64,000 bases of DNA, taken from positions 52,086,411 through 52,150,410 of the forward strand of contig NC_092796.1 in the NCBI RefSeq assembly GCF_918797505.1. Reading direction: 5' to 3'. Under the pieces are notes generated by a model. That model was not told the DNA's origin. It saw only the letters and a list, made by a program, of their open reading frames with translations, and ran no database searches. Below are positions 11,645 through 23,300 of the stretch, one piece after another (position 1 is the first letter of the stretch; each line of letters begins with the position of its first letter). Origin of the DNA: Bemisia tabaci (lineage: Eukaryota; Arthropoda; Insecta; Hemiptera; Aleyrodidae). The position numbers were made by a program, and so were the translations under genes.

Positions 11645-11790
11645 TCACCTACATTAAGTTGAAACTGAGAAAAAGAGGTTTGAAGTTGTATCCTCCATGA
11701 GGCTCAAAGTAGAAAATGAAAAACTCCTCTCTATCACAGACTAAGTCATTTTTAACTCGACTTGGAGTTCTGGCAGGGGAGTAAGAAGAG
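11645..11790 (+). repeat. Dispersed repeat J, copy 1
   Basis: Contains GAAACTGAGAAAAAGAGGTT, then CC(T/A)..GAGGCTCAA.GTAGAAA and, about 60 bases on, GAGTTCTGGCAGGGGAG. The same ordered blocks are at 21560-21700 and, inverted, at 30590-30725. Nature unknown. Confidence 0.5.
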
Positions 11791-12762
11791 TAAGAAGCGG
11801 CCTTTGGGAGCGCGCAGCTCCCAGGAGGTTTGGCCGCGTAGTGGCCAGAGGGCGGACCCCCTAGTATTTCTTTTAAAAGTTTCAGATGCAATATGCCTAA
11901 TCGCAAATAGAATCCCCGAAAATTTTCTAGAAACATATCAATAATTTTTCAGAAAGTTTTCATTTTATCATAAGAAATATTGCAACGCTCGAATCTTCAT
12001 AGGCCTTTTCCTATAGCAATTAAGGTAAAAAGTCTGAAAGACACCTCCAGCTCCACTCCTCATATGAGACAATCTGAATGGCTGATCTAGGAAACCGCGT
12101 TTTATGAAGATGAAAAATTTGACAAAGAAGCCTGCGACAACTAAATTATAGTGTATTTTTAGACTCAAATCATTAGGTTGGAATGTGCTGCCATTTGTGA
12201 GCAATTACTGGTATCATCTTTGATTTCCTGTCGGCATCAATTTTATTTGGTTGTTTTGTCTCCAAGTAATCGTTTTTCAATTCTCCTCACGTAGTCCATC
12301 GCCAATACCAAAATCGTGGTTTTCAGAATTTATTTTTCAGCATTTTGCTTGAAATGTTCTCATGTCTATTTCATGTAGAGGAGAGTGAAATCAACGCTTT
12401 TTCTAGATATCATGTCATTTAATTTTTTAGTTGAAAAATGAAGTATGACGAGAAGTTAAAGATTTTACGAACAATTGATACAATTTACAGTCTCGCACCT
12501 CCAATGAAGGCACTGTAATCAGTCGAGGCAAAACTGAAGTTCTAAGATAAACGTTATTTTTCGAAATGATGACTAATAAATTTTGAATCTAAAGAACATG
12601 AGACTATTAACAATTAATTCCATGTTTTACAGCTCTCTTTCTGTAATAATATAAGTATACAGAGCAAGAGTGGAAACTGAACAAAACACATAATGTCGTT
12701 TGCAGTTGGCGGCTTTTTTCTTAACTCTGCGTTCAAGTCTCCTTGTTGGTCTCCAGACAACA
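11791..12762. other. Unassigned
   Basis: AT-rich with no repeat termini or convincing exons seen. Confidence 0.4.
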
Positions 12763-12988
12763 CTGCCATCCTAAGGAAGAACGCCATGCAGGCGTTGCCA
12801 AATTTCCTTCAGTAAAACGTACATTTCGCGAAAAACTTGTGTATACTTTTCTCCCATTTTTCTGAGAATTTCGGTCGCAAATTGCGTATATCCGCAAAAA
12901 TTCCAAGGGATATTCATAACATTCTCTGGAAATTAATATCTTATCGAAGGATACTTCATGCATGCAGCCATTTCCCTTAGCAGAACAG
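12763..12988. mobile_element. Family B palindromic MITE, diverged
   Basis: Left end CTGCCATCCTAAGGAAGAAC, core GGCGTTGCCAAATTTCC, right end TTTCCCTTAGCAGAACAG. Both tips are degraded relative to other B copies. Length fits the family. Confidence 0.7.
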
Positions 12989-13289
12989 AATAATGCTGTT
13001 TGCTCGCAATGGGTAAACTTGTACTAATCTGTAATTTACAAAAAAAAAATGTACAAAATACTTGAACGAGGTTGCCAGATTGTGTAATAAAACCTGATTA
13101 TTTTATCTTTAATTACATGGGGAAAAGTGCTAATATTAAGCACAATCTTGCAACAATATATCTGAATACATGTGTGTATGTACTTCAATTTATTGTTAGC
13201 TTCATTGCAATCCTGCAATTACCACGGCTTTAAAACCTTGGCCTTTTCCTCATATCAATATTCCTGATTATCAAGGTATCATTAGACAG
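12989..13289. other. Unassigned AT-rich spacer
   Basis: Contains GAGGTTGCCAGATTGTGTAA near 13068, which could be a scrap of family B. Otherwise nothing seen. Confidence 0.3.
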
Positions 13290-13735
13290 ACACATGCCCC
13301 GAAATAACCCTCGTCCAGATATTTCACGCTCCATCGAATCAGATCCCTTCGGTAGCAGACCCCGGGAGCAACCATCGGGTTGGACGTGCTCGGTCGGAAC
13401 CCTCCGTGGGTGCCCCCGAGGGGCTCCCCCGGGGGACGAGGGGGGAGGGGGGGGACGTCGTGACGGTGGTGCTCCAGTTCGCTCGGAACACAATTGACTT
13501 TCATGCCGTCGCCGCTGCCGACGAAGTGACGCAATCGACCCAGTCACCTTGCCCGTGCCCGCGGTGGCCCCCCTTCGCCCCCTTCCCCCCTTCGCCTCCC
13601 TTCGCCCCCCTTCGCCTCCCTTCGCCCCCCTTCAGCCCCCTGGAACTTCAATAAACACCGTTAAACCGCTCACCGGGCGCACAGTTCGCGCCCCGCGTCG
13701 GTCGCGAATTGTCGCCTCTGTGCCGTGAGGACGTA
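13290..13735. promoter_or_regulatory. GC-rich island, possible gene 5' end
   Basis: A sharp change to CpG- and G/C-run-rich DNA. It holds a G-rich block at about 13410-13460, then a short tandem of CCCTTCGCCTC-like units at about 13565-13640, then CGCGCCCCGCGTCGGTCGCG-like sequence. Several frames are open because of composition. It could be a promoter or 5' untranslated exon. No TATA box, initiator or downstream coding exon is evident. Confidence 0.25.
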
Positions 13736-15997
13736 TCTGCTTTCTCAGATGAGCTCTATCGTTCATATACTTCCATGCTTTTCAGGGCTTACGGGAAAAT
13801 TGAGTTACGTCATTAAACCGACGAACCTCCCCCCCCCCCCCCCGGCAAAGTGGCGATTCTCGCCTAGTTGGCAACCGTGCATGGGCTTTGACCATTTAAC
13901 TAGTGCGAAACGATGGATGTGAATCGAGAGTGGCTGCAATCGATTTTTTGTAATGGTTTTAAATGGAAGAAAAACAGTGTTTTCAACTCAAGAGGATTTT
14001 CACTCAGGACAGAGGAGCTCAATTGAGTTTCCGCAAAGAGAGAGCCATGCAATTTAACTTCAACATAATTCGAGACGACCTCAGCCCACCGAAGCTCAAA
14101 TTTTAGTAATACTGATAGCTGAACATTGATGAGTGTTTCACAAATGTTTTTTCAGCAAAATCGGTGGACAATAGCAAACTCAACCGCAGTTACGGCGGTT
14201 TGGAAAGCTGTTCCAAAAAAATGAATTTTCGGGTTAAAGCTTTTTAAAATTCGATTATTCCATGTTCAGGACACTGAACTGCTGAATTGAATGCAATTTC
14301 ACGCTTTGAAGTGGCTTACAAGCCCTGAATGGTCACAATTCTGCAGAAGAACGATAAAAAATTTTAGGCACGTTTCACTTTTTTGACTGATAAATTGTTA
14401 ATAATCAAAGTAAGTGTAATTTTTTCCTTCCCTCTTCGAAAATATGTTCAGGATATTTTGTTCAATTCGACTGGAATATAGATACTTTTATTCAGAAAAT
14501 TGAGTGAAAGCAGACATTTTTAAGTATTACAGTCATTAAATTGGAAGGTACGAAAACACTTAATGTCCTTTTATCTTATAAAAGAAAAAAAAAGATCGTC
14601 AATCTGTTAACCTTATTCTAAGCCATACAAGAATGACACTTCCTAAGTGACTAATGCCACATATTTCTGTGGGAAGAGTGTGATTAGAATATCAGGTCGT
14701 GATAGGAAGAGCCAAAGAAATCCTTTTGGAAGGAAAAAAGGCGGCATATTTTCCAACGACAACGTTCAACTCAGATGCGTATCATCGTAGTTTCGCTCAT
14801 TGAGTTGAACTGATGCATATCTACGTCAGCATGAAATGTAAATTTATTTCTCGAACAATGAATGGACGTAGAATCCAGGTATGAAATAGACCAGGCAACG
14901 TTTGCATCCCTGCTGAGGCAATTTTGAATCACATCCTATGTTTCTCGCATACTCTTTCCCTTTTATGGACAATGATTATTGCCTCCGCCAAACATTTGCA
15001 GAGCCTATAGTTCCACTTGTGTATCCTGATCAGTGCAAAAAAAAATGTTTGGTTGAGGCTCATTGTTTTAATACCCGTAGCTGTCAGATTTTATGAGCAC
15101 TTCTGATTGGATCTAAGGTTTAAAGAGTGTGCGTTCCAAACAAGTCCCTTGTTTTTTCGACATGATAAAGAGGAAGTATATTTTTCACGACGTTTAAATG
15201 GGGTTTTCTTATTGTCTCGCTTTGTCCAAATATTATTCATTGCCTGATGCTCAAACCCACCCAATACAGCTCTAGCAAATTACATACCTGCATGTCGTTT
15301 AGCAATTGATCGCTTCCTCTATCAACTAAGAACAGATCTCGTTGTTGTGATCGCCTGTACCATACAAGTTTTTCAAAATCCCACGAGGTATTTTGATAAA
15401 CTAACAAGTGAACATATCTCAGGATTTGCTCAACTTGACAAGTACCTCTCCATTCAAAAGGGAAATTCGTAATTTCTTAGAACATTCGGTGAATTTTACT
15501 ATTTGCATAATACATGTTTTTTGTGAAAATTCGTTCAGCATTTGTTGGTGCTCTAGAATTCTTTCGCATGCTCACGATTAGATGACTATTTAAAGAGTTA
15601 ACAAATCTAAGTATGCAAAAACCATTAACAACCAACATCAATTCTCTCGTGTGAAATAACTGTAACATATCCGTTTCTACGTGGTCCTAATGGAATTAAG
15701 AACTCATGAAGTTGAAATGAGATGGGATGATTTTCTAATTTTGAAAAATTCCAAGTACAAAAAGAGAGTGCTTAGATCTATAGTGTCTGTTTTCACACGT
15801 CATATTAACGCCATAAATGTCTGATTATTTTCAAAGATTTTTGCGAGCAAGTGCTCTGTTTTAAATCAATGAGGTTTTACGTGTAACGGTTGGTTCTCTC
15901 TTTTAAAATCTTCATCAAGGCAGTTGAAAAATTCCACCAAACATCTAAATTTTACACCGCTTCAGTAAATAAACCGAGTGCTTCGTAATTTTACGAA
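13736..15997. other. Unassigned
   Basis: AT-rich with a C15 run at 13829-13843. No element ends, tandem repeats or credible exons seen in over 2 kb, one of the plainest parts of the window. Confidence 0.4.
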
Positions 15998-16160
15998 CAG
16001 TAGCGTGGCGTGAATAATCGATTTTCGATATTTTCCCATTTATAGGTATGGCAAAGATCGATTATTAAGGTGTTCGTCGCGGACACCCTGCAAATCGATT
16101 ATTTTCCGTAGGTTCAAATGGCAGATCAATCGATAAATCGCAAAGCACGCCACACCACTG
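15998..16160. mobile_element. hAT-like MITE, 163 bp, 8-bp target duplication
   Basis: Terminal inverted repeat CAGTAGCGTGGCGTG at the left pairs with CACGCCACACCACTG at the right. Flanks are TTTACGAA (15990-15997) and TTTACAAA (16161-16168), an 8-bp duplication with one mismatch. CAG-type tips with 8-bp duplications are the hallmark of the hAT superfamily. The interior carries several ATCGATT motifs and no coding sequence. Confidence 0.85.
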
Positions 16161-16467
16161 TTTACAAACTACTTTACTTTTTAGATGAAGAATCACGGGA
16201 TCGCTTCAGCCACTGGCAACGTCGCTTTTATCTGAGCCATCCGGTGGCTCTGTGAAAAAGGAGCTTTGAAATTTGTCTGAGTTTTGGTGCTCGGCACTAC
16301 ATCACGCTGTCACATTAAGACACTTGCCGGCTCATTATTTTTGACTTCTCAATAGATCAGTCGACCAACAGAACGGGAAGCGGACGCTCTTTTTGCACCG
16401 CAATAGATCATACCCGCCCCTGCCAGATTCTTAGTCTAACATTTTTGTCTCTTCATTTTTTTTTTAT

Positions 16468-18177
16468 GCACAGGGTGTCTGAAAATTAATGAGCAATACT
16501 TTTGGAATATATTTTTGAGGATAGGGAGACTTTTAATTCCATGATAACTTCTCAGAAAACATTTTTTGGGGCATTTGAACCCGTAAAAGTTGTGGATTTT
16601 CTCTTGAACATTGTTCGTAGCTCTGAGTCAAACATCAATTATTTTGCCCTTGTAGATACATACAGGGTGTTCGAAAAGTCCCCTCCCCCCCTCTAACTTT
16701 TGACCTAATTGAGGTAGAGATTTGAAACTTGGAGGGTGTTCTTAGATCAAAGGGAGCTACTTTTTGACCCCCTCAAAATTTTGGGGGGCCCCCCCTTGGG
16801 GGGGTTACGGACCCTAACTTTTTTTTTTCAAATAGGAAGACCCCCTTTGTGATACCTCGTTCGAAAGAGCATAAAAAAAGAAAAATTTTCGCGCAAACCC
16901 GAAGTCATTATCTCAAACCGTTTCAAAATGGCGGCCGGTCAAAGTTCAAAATGGCCGAAAATTGGCACCTCTGCTATTTGCGCATGGATTTGCTTGAAAC
17001 TCGGTATCTGGGGTATTTTGGCACGAGAAAAACGAATTTGACGTTAGATTTTTAAAAAAAACCCTAATTTTTCAAAATGGCCGCCGGTTTAGGCTCGAAA
17101 TTTTGACAAACTCGATTTTTTGCCGATGGATTCACCTGAAATTCGGTATCTGGGGGTATTTTGACCCGAGAAGAACGAATTCGACGTTAGATTTTTAAAC
17201 AAACCCTCATTTTTCAAAATGGCCACCGATTAAAGTTCAAAATTGTCAACAATTGGCAACCTCGACTTTTTGCCGATGGATTCGCCTGAAACTCGATGTT
17301 TGGGGGTATCTGGGTGGGAGAAAAACGATAAGCTGAGAATCCTGAAGCTGAAGCTTGAAATTTAACAGGAATCCATCGGCAAAAAGTCGAGGTTGCCAAT
17401 TGTTGACAATTTTGAACTTTAATCGGCGGCCATTTTGAAAAATGAGGGTTTGTTTAAAAATCTAACGTCGAATTCGTTCTTCTCGGGTCAAAATACCCCC
17501 AGATACCGAATTTCAGGTGAATCCATCGGCAAAAAATCGAGTTTGTCAAAATTTCGAGCCTAAACCGGCGGCCATTTTGAAAAATTAGGGTTTTTTTAAA
17601 AATCTAACGTCAAATTCGTTTTTCTCGTGCCAAAATACCCCCAGATACCGAGTTTCAAGCAAATCCATGCGCAAATAGCAGAGGTGCCAATTTTCGGCCA
17701 TTTTGAACTTTGACCGGCCGCCATTTTGAAACGGTTTGAGATAATGACTTCGGGTTTGCGCGAAAATTTTTCTTTTTTTATGCTCTTTCGAACGAGGTAT
17801 CACAAAGGGGGTCTTCCCATTTGAAAAAAAAAAAGTTAGGGTCCGTAACCCCCCCAAGGGGGGGCCCCCCAAAATTTTGAGGGGGTCAAAAAGTAGCTCC
17901 CTTTGATCTAAGAACACCCTCCAAGTTTCAAATCTCTACCTCAATTAGGTCAAAAGTTAGAGGGGGGGGAGGGGACTTTTCGAACACCCTGTACATAAAG
18001 CCTCTTTTACAGCGCAGCCGCACGCTCTGCGACGCCTAATCGCCATTGCCCCTTATCCTCGCAGAGATCATCCAGGCAATTGGCACCTCCTGATCTCCTC
18101 TTCCACTCCTTGTCGCCAACCGTTCACAGGATCAATATTTAAAAAATGGTGCATTAACTTTCGGGCACCCTGTATAT
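16468..18177. mobile_element. Outer inverted-repeat element hosting the giant palindrome
   Basis: CAGGGTGTCTGAAAATTAAT at about 16472 is mirrored by ATTAACTTTCGGGCACCCTG at 18155-18174, giving imperfect inverted tips. The DNA between is interrupted by the palindrome at 16663-17991. The roughly 190 bp on the left and 180 bp on the right of it are the residual body, with no recognisable coding sequence. Confidence 0.55.
16663..17991. mobile_element. 1.3-kb near-perfect palindrome, CAGGGTGTTCG ends at TA
   Basis: Two arms of about 640 bp face each other around about 17327. The left tip is CAGGGTGTTCGAAAAGTC and the right tip GACTTTTCGAACACCCTG, each bordered by TA, the target of Tc1/mariner-type elements. 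Next to the tips are G/C-run blocks (GGGGGGCCCC). Each arm holds about three tandem subunits of 142-148 bp, each starting TTTCAAAATGG and containing CTCGGTATCTGGGG and ACGTTAGATTTTTAAA. Open frames of 60-110 codons in the arms are repeats of each other and look incidental. Confidence 0.8.
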
Positions 18178-19540
18178 CTTTTTTTATTTTTTATATTTGC
18201 ACCGACTGGAGTCGAAGGTTGGCACCTGATGTACATCTCCCAGGGGCTCCCGTGTGCTTGATCGCAGACGCACATTTATCGCGAATGGAAAAGAATCATT
18301 TATGCGAGTGCGATAGATCGTGGGTCCCCCGTGGCTGTCCGGTATAAACAACTCATTTTTTACTGTCTCCAGACTTTGGAATCGCTAATTCAACCGACGG
18401 CAGCTGTCGCTCACCCAACCGCCCATCGAATATGTGCTCGGTGCAGGTTATGAATCTCGTAATGAGAGGTCATTGAAAGCTTCAATCTCAAGGACTCTGA
18501 TCAAATTTCCATCTAAATTGGGCGGTTGCTGACTGCTGCTTCCTAACAGCCATCCAATTGTATAAATGGATCGGTAACATTTGATATTAAAATAATATGA
18601 TACTACACGTGCCATTCATAAATGATGGCCATAATACGCGATTTCAGAGACTTGTCTGTACACAGTATTTCGTGAGTTATAGAAATACTTTTAGGGGTCG
18701 ATTATCATCGGATGCATAGCGACATGTATCTTGACTTTTTATTACTTTTTCTCCCTCCAGCAGCAATTCTCCCTCCGAGCTCTCTAAAATTTTTGCTGTT
18801 TTCGAACAAATTTTTTGACACGATACCCAGCAACCAGGGTAATTTCAAGAACAAGACAAAATGAGACACAGTGATATTCGGATTATGCTACTGACTTTTA
18901 ATTGAGGAAATTTTCTCGATATGTTATACAAATTTTTATGACAAAAATATTTTTTCTTAGGGAACGGAGCTCCTGGTAAAAAGTGAAGAATCAAATGCAC
19001 GATTTTAGCAAAACCTAAAGGCACTTTACGAGGTTTTGAATTTCCACTTCTAAAATTATACATGGCTTGTTTATCAAGCGAATTGCACAGTTCGTCGTCT
19101 CCCTAACGAAAGGACATAACTGCATTGCAATGTTGCCGAATTTCTCCTTGAAAATGACGATTTTAACTGAAGAATATTGAGCATTTCTGATTGAAAATTT
19201 CACTGATTTTTCATCTCATCTCATGCAAAATTCAGAAAAGTTGTGGAAAAAACTGCACAGGTACATTTATGTGAAAAAATCGAATTCTTTGAGTCGGTTT
19301 TGCAACTTTGGAATGGAGTTACGTCCCTTCGTCTGGGAGACGACTGGTTTTATCAGTCAACAGCCAAGCCGGAAGTGACGTTAGGGTTAAATTGTGAAGC
19401 CCCGAAAGTAGGAGTTTCCATCATAGTTCACCAGCCGAAATGTTAGTGATGTGTCTCTGGTGCGGATACACAAGATGATCCTCAGTTGAAACCGCTTCCG
19501 CCGCGGGAGATTCGAAAAAAATGATATACCGTCTCTGAAA
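18178..19540. other. Unassigned
   Basis: AT-rich. A stretch near 19090-19145 (ACTGCATTGCAATGTTGCCG) is reminiscent of family B's core but too diverged to call. No exons seen. Confidence 0.35.
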
Positions 19541-19663
19541 TGGACGTATTTCTGCCAAACGGAACTATGTGCATTATGACGTGAGCCTTGTTATGCACGT
19601 ACTCTTATGGGTCTCAGGGCTCATGTCTTAATGCACATATTTCTGTTTGCAGAAATACGTCCA
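19541..19663. mobile_element. Family E palindromic MITE, short form
   Basis: TGGACGTATTTCTGCCAAAC at the left, GTTTGCAGAAATACGTCCA at the right, with inner pairs GTGCATTATGACGTGAGCC and GGGCTCATGTCTTAATGCAC. The whole element is one long hairpin. A sister copy is at 22553-22677. Confidence 0.8.
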
Positions 19664-21054
19664 AATGCCCCGCCGGTGTCGGAGACCTATCGAATGCTCA
19701 TCAGGTATCCAGCGACGGACGAGTGCTGAATTACCGCTCCAAATCGCACTCCGCACCAACAGAAATGGAAAGTGAGCGTTAAAATACGCTCTCCGACCCG
19801 CTATTGAGCTCGCCGCAAAGTCTTCTTTATTAAAGTTTAATTACGACGCGCCTTGCCAGATAGCGCCACGAATCCCGGTTTTTTGCAAGTGCACGTGCAG
19901 GGCTCCGGGTGTCATCGCCGCGCAATCGGTGTTGCCGAATTTTGTATGATTGTAGTGATGGCGCATTTATTAATTGAAAGAAAAAATTTGACGTGTGAAA
20001 AGCTGAAGAATATCGTCAACTTGAATAAATAAAACATATTAGTTTTTTTTTTATTTTTTATTTTTATTTATTTTTTTTTAAAGAAATATATTTTTTTACT
20101 CAAGTAAGATCCATCATAAATTAACACTTGAGTTCCTCCACTATTAACGCTAGGTATACTTTTCTCCAATTTTTTTATCCATTTTCTCCCCTTCTCAGAT
20201 ACCTGCCAGGCACCTTTAGATTCCCCGTCAAAAATATCGTCAGGATGAGCACCCCATCTCCCCAATTTTGGACCGAAATGAAGAATACTGAAAAAAGACA
20301 GTGGAATAAATCCGCTTTGTGATTAAAATAAATAACCTATTTTATTCAATATTCAATTTATATAAAATACTTTTTAGAGAGGAGAAAAATTAGGGTAATG
20401 ATTCATTAGCTACATGAAACCTCTTAAAAAGTACTTTTTAGGTGCATGCCTAGCACCCATTGCCCACCTCCTTCCCCAACCCTGAATTCATTTATAGAGC
20501 GGCACTTAGTAGATAAGCTCTTTTTATTAACTCGAAAGATATGTCTACTTCTCTTTTCTATCCGACTTTATGTCCACTGAGAATATGAGATGATTAAACA
20601 ACAGATGGCAACACTGGCTGCATGACGGGAGTTTGAAAGTGAGAAAGCTGCAAGGTGACTTCTAACCCCGGAAAGTTGAGCCTGCGGCTTTGAAGATGTT
20701 CGCGTTAACGGGTTTTTATCGCGAAGTCTGCGCGGTTTGACAACTGGATTAGCGAGATCGCCGACGCTTCCTTATTCTTGCAGCTTTGCGCCACGCTCCG
20801 GACCGATAAAACGATGCAGTTCCCCGATCGATCATAGTGGAAGTCACTGCCGTTAAGTACCGGGCATTGACTGTCCCTAATGGGAATTTGGGACCTCGCG
20901 GGTCAAAGATGATGTCACCGCAAGTCTTTTCCATTAAAAGGTAAATCCAGCTTCACGAGTGAAGAGAAGAAAGTGGACAGCTCTGCCTCGATCTTTTAAT
21001 ACTAATTTATCATACGTATTTCAGAACTGGATTGAGTAAAAAAATAACTTCCTG
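19664..21054. other. Unassigned; T/A low complexity at about 20040-20100
   Basis: A TTTTTATTT-type tract occupies about 20040-20100. The rest shows no element ends or coding signal. Confidence 0.4.
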
Positions 21055-21195
21055 CACTGCCGTGGTAAAGGAAAACGCCGTTTAAGCATTCAAATGTTGT
21101 CAAATTTCCTTTAACAAGGAAACCAGTTTTAAGATAAATAATAATATTTTTATGCGAAATTCATAGATATTTTTGAGTAAATTGCGAACAATTAG
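21055..21195. mobile_element. Family B MITE, left part only
   Basis: CACTGCCGTGGTAAAGGAAA at the left edge, then AACGCCGTTTAAGCATTCAA and TGTTGTCAAATTTCC. Similarity is lost after AAATTGCGAACAATTAG near 21195, so the right half is missing. Confidence 0.6.
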
Positions 21196-21559
21196 TAAAG
21201 ATTCGAATTTATTTATGTTGCGGGTTGCCGTAAACGAGCAAGGGAATCCAAATTCCTCGAAATTCAAAGTTAAGGTATAATGTACAAGAACAAGGAGGAT
21301 TTTTTCACTAACAGTCTGGAACAAATGATGCCTATAAATATTGAGCCAAAATACAGAGGTAAGGGGGTTGCAATTTGCAGTTAAATAAACGAAGTTTCGA
21401 AAGCTGTTCTGAATTCCACCCTAACATGCTGTGTGCGAAATGAGTAGATTGTAAATGCAATTTTATGACTCCATTCCTGGCACAAAAATAAATTAATTCA
21501 ATTTCAAATTAGTTTGTAGGACTTCGTGGGCATCTCATAATCCAACAGAGTAGGGGAAC

Positions 21560-21700
21560 CAACCCTCATCAAAGTTGAAACCGAGAAAAGAAGTTTACAA
21601 TTTTATTCCTGCCTGAGGCTCAATGTAGAAATTAAACTTTTACCCCTCTCTTCAAAAACTAATTTCTTTTTTCGACTTTCAGTTTTTGGCAGGAGAAAAT
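21560..21700 (+). repeat. Dispersed repeat J, copy 2
   Basis: Same block order as 11645-11790: GTTGAAACCGAGAAAAGAAG, GAGGCTCAATGTAGAAAT, TTTTTGGCAGGAG. Confidence 0.5.
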
Positions 21701-22329
21701 ATATGGCTACGGGAACTCAAAAACATTGTTCATTCAATTTTTTCGAAAATGTGGGTTGGTTCCTTTCTGATGAATTCGGTCCAATTGAAATTCGAAACCG
21801 ATATTAATAACTCACAATTTCTGAGAACATGGTGCCGGTGCCTGTGATAATTTTCCTGGAAGGAGACAAAATGAGGTTTTTCTCATACATTTATTTGAAA
21901 CTCTCAGAATTTTGGGGCCCCCTCTTGAACTCGCCTCTTAAATATGCAAGAATCTGTACAATGCGGACACTTTTTGATTGGCACGGGAGTTCTCGGCTGT
22001 GGCCCCCTAGAACCCAAACCATCCATCATGGAAACTGTCACAGATTTGCAAAAGATTGCCCGCCATCCAAACCTAGATGCCGAATCTCATCCGCCAGACG
22101 AAAAAATCGCTTGTTCGCGTTTACGATCGACCGACTGGCAGCTCGATGTGACAATAAAACCGCGGTTGCGTTCGATCACATCCGCCGATGATGTATCGAT
22201 GCAGATTTTGCCGATAAAATGAACTATCTCCCACGGCCTGACTGCGGAGGTTCACCTTAAGGCACAGTTGTCGAATTTTGTGCTAATATTGACTCAGCTC
22301 TCTGCAACCAGTTTGGACGAAGAAGAATT
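21701..22329. other. Unassigned; unrecognised 92-codon open frame
   Basis: An open frame at 21944-22222 in moderately GC-rich DNA (MQESVQCGHFLIGTGVLGCG start) has no domain I recognise, and an overlapping frame is nearly as long. I cannot argue that either is coding. Confidence 0.25.
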
Positions 22330-22525
22330 GAGGGGTTTGGAGGATGAGGCGCTCAAGTGCGGCTTTTGCTTTTACGAGAAATGCGTGTTTGAAGTTTCGA
22401 AATTTTATGGATCCTTTCGGCAGAAAGAAAGTTCAAACTGCCTTTTTGATGCTTAAAAATTGGAATTTGGGAGCGAATTTTTCACAGATATGCATTGAGA
22501 CTAGTTTTAATTGAAATCCGGAAAA
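22330..22525 (+). repeat. Dispersed repeat G, copy 1
   Basis: Holds GGAGGATGAGGCGCTCAAGT and, toward the right, CAGATATGCATTGAGACTAG then TTTTAATTGAAATC. The copy at 46490-46690 has the first block in the same orientation and the second inverted, so the family has inverted internal structure. A small open frame over this segment is probably not a gene. Confidence 0.55.
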
Positions 22526-22552
22526 GGACCGTCTCCTGAGTCATATTGCTTT

Positions 22553-22677
22553 TGACGTATTTCCTGCCAAATGGAACTATGTGCATTAAGATATGAGCCC
22601 TGAGACCCATAAGAATGTATGCATAACAGGGCTCACGTCATAATGCACATAGTTCCGTTTGGCAGAAATGCGTCCAA
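22553..22677. mobile_element. Family E palindromic MITE, short form
   Basis: TGACGTATTTCCTGCCAAAT at the left, GGCAGAAATGCGTCCA at the right. Inner blocks GAGCCCTGAGACCCATAAG and CAGGGCTCACGTCATAATGC match 19541-19663 read on the other strand. Confidence 0.8.
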
Positions 22678-22739
22678 TTTTACTCAAGATTTTCAAAAAT
22701 TATTCTTTATATGACGGTATGTTAAGGATCTCCTTGAAC

Positions 22740-22971
22740 CACCCTTGAACCCTTGACCCCTGAAGCAAAAACCAAGAACCACTTCAGAGACTTTAACGCA
22801 GCGCAAGAAAAGTAGGCGTGCCAACTATAACATAAAACATCCCTTTGACCCAATACAATCTTGCTCCTTTTCCCCTTCGTCTCCTTTCTCTTTCAATTTT
22901 AAGTATCAACCCACTGATTACAAAAATACCATCCCAACCATTCACTTCCACCAATCAGATAGTTCCATTTT
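22740..22971 (-). mobile_element. D module plus C-like sequence
   Basis: The D signature CAGAGACTTTAACGCAGCGC at about 22784, then AAGTAGGCGTGCCAACT, then CTTTCAATTTTAAGTATCAA and CCACTTCCACCAATC-like blocks shared with the cluster at 31496-32436 in the opposite orientation. Family A lies directly to the right (22972). Confidence 0.6.
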
Positions 22972-23207
22972 CACTGGAAACAAAAACCCATTGAATCTAG
23001 AGTCTAGACTCTTAAAAACATTGACAAGAACAAATACTCTTGATTCAATCAGATTTATGTTTAAATCAAGAACCAAGCCTCTTGATTTGAGCGGATTTCC
23101 TTTTGATTTAAGTTTAAATCTGATTGAATCTAGAGTCCTTTTTCTTGTCAATGTTTTCTAGAGTCTGGACTCTGGATCCAATGTGTTTTTTTTTTTTTTT
23201 TTCAGTG
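22972..23207 (-). mobile_element. Family A palindromic MITE
   Basis: CACTGGAAACAAAAACCC at the left and a T-tract plus CAGTG at the right. The centre reads AACCAAGCCTCTTGATTTGA, i.e. opposite to most copies. TT on both sides. Confidence 0.88.
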
Positions 23208-23300
23208 TTGGTTCAGGAACGACTTCGAATACAACACTCAGGTCAAACAAAATATTAATTAAAATAAAGTGAATTTCTGACTAGAACTTTCGCCTCGCAG

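Noticed and set aside
13406..13654. Open frames in the GC-rich block as a coding exon
   Set aside because: Several frames on both strands are open because of composition, and the region is largely C/G runs and CCCTTCGCC units.
17585..17917. 110-codon minus-strand frame in the giant palindrome as a transposase
   Set aside because: It is repeated in the other arm and consists of the 142-148 bp subrepeats; no DDE or helix-turn-helix pattern is visible.
21944..22222. 92-codon frame as a protein-coding exon
   Set aside because: Reads smoothly but matches no family I know and lacks splice-like borders. Left as unassigned.
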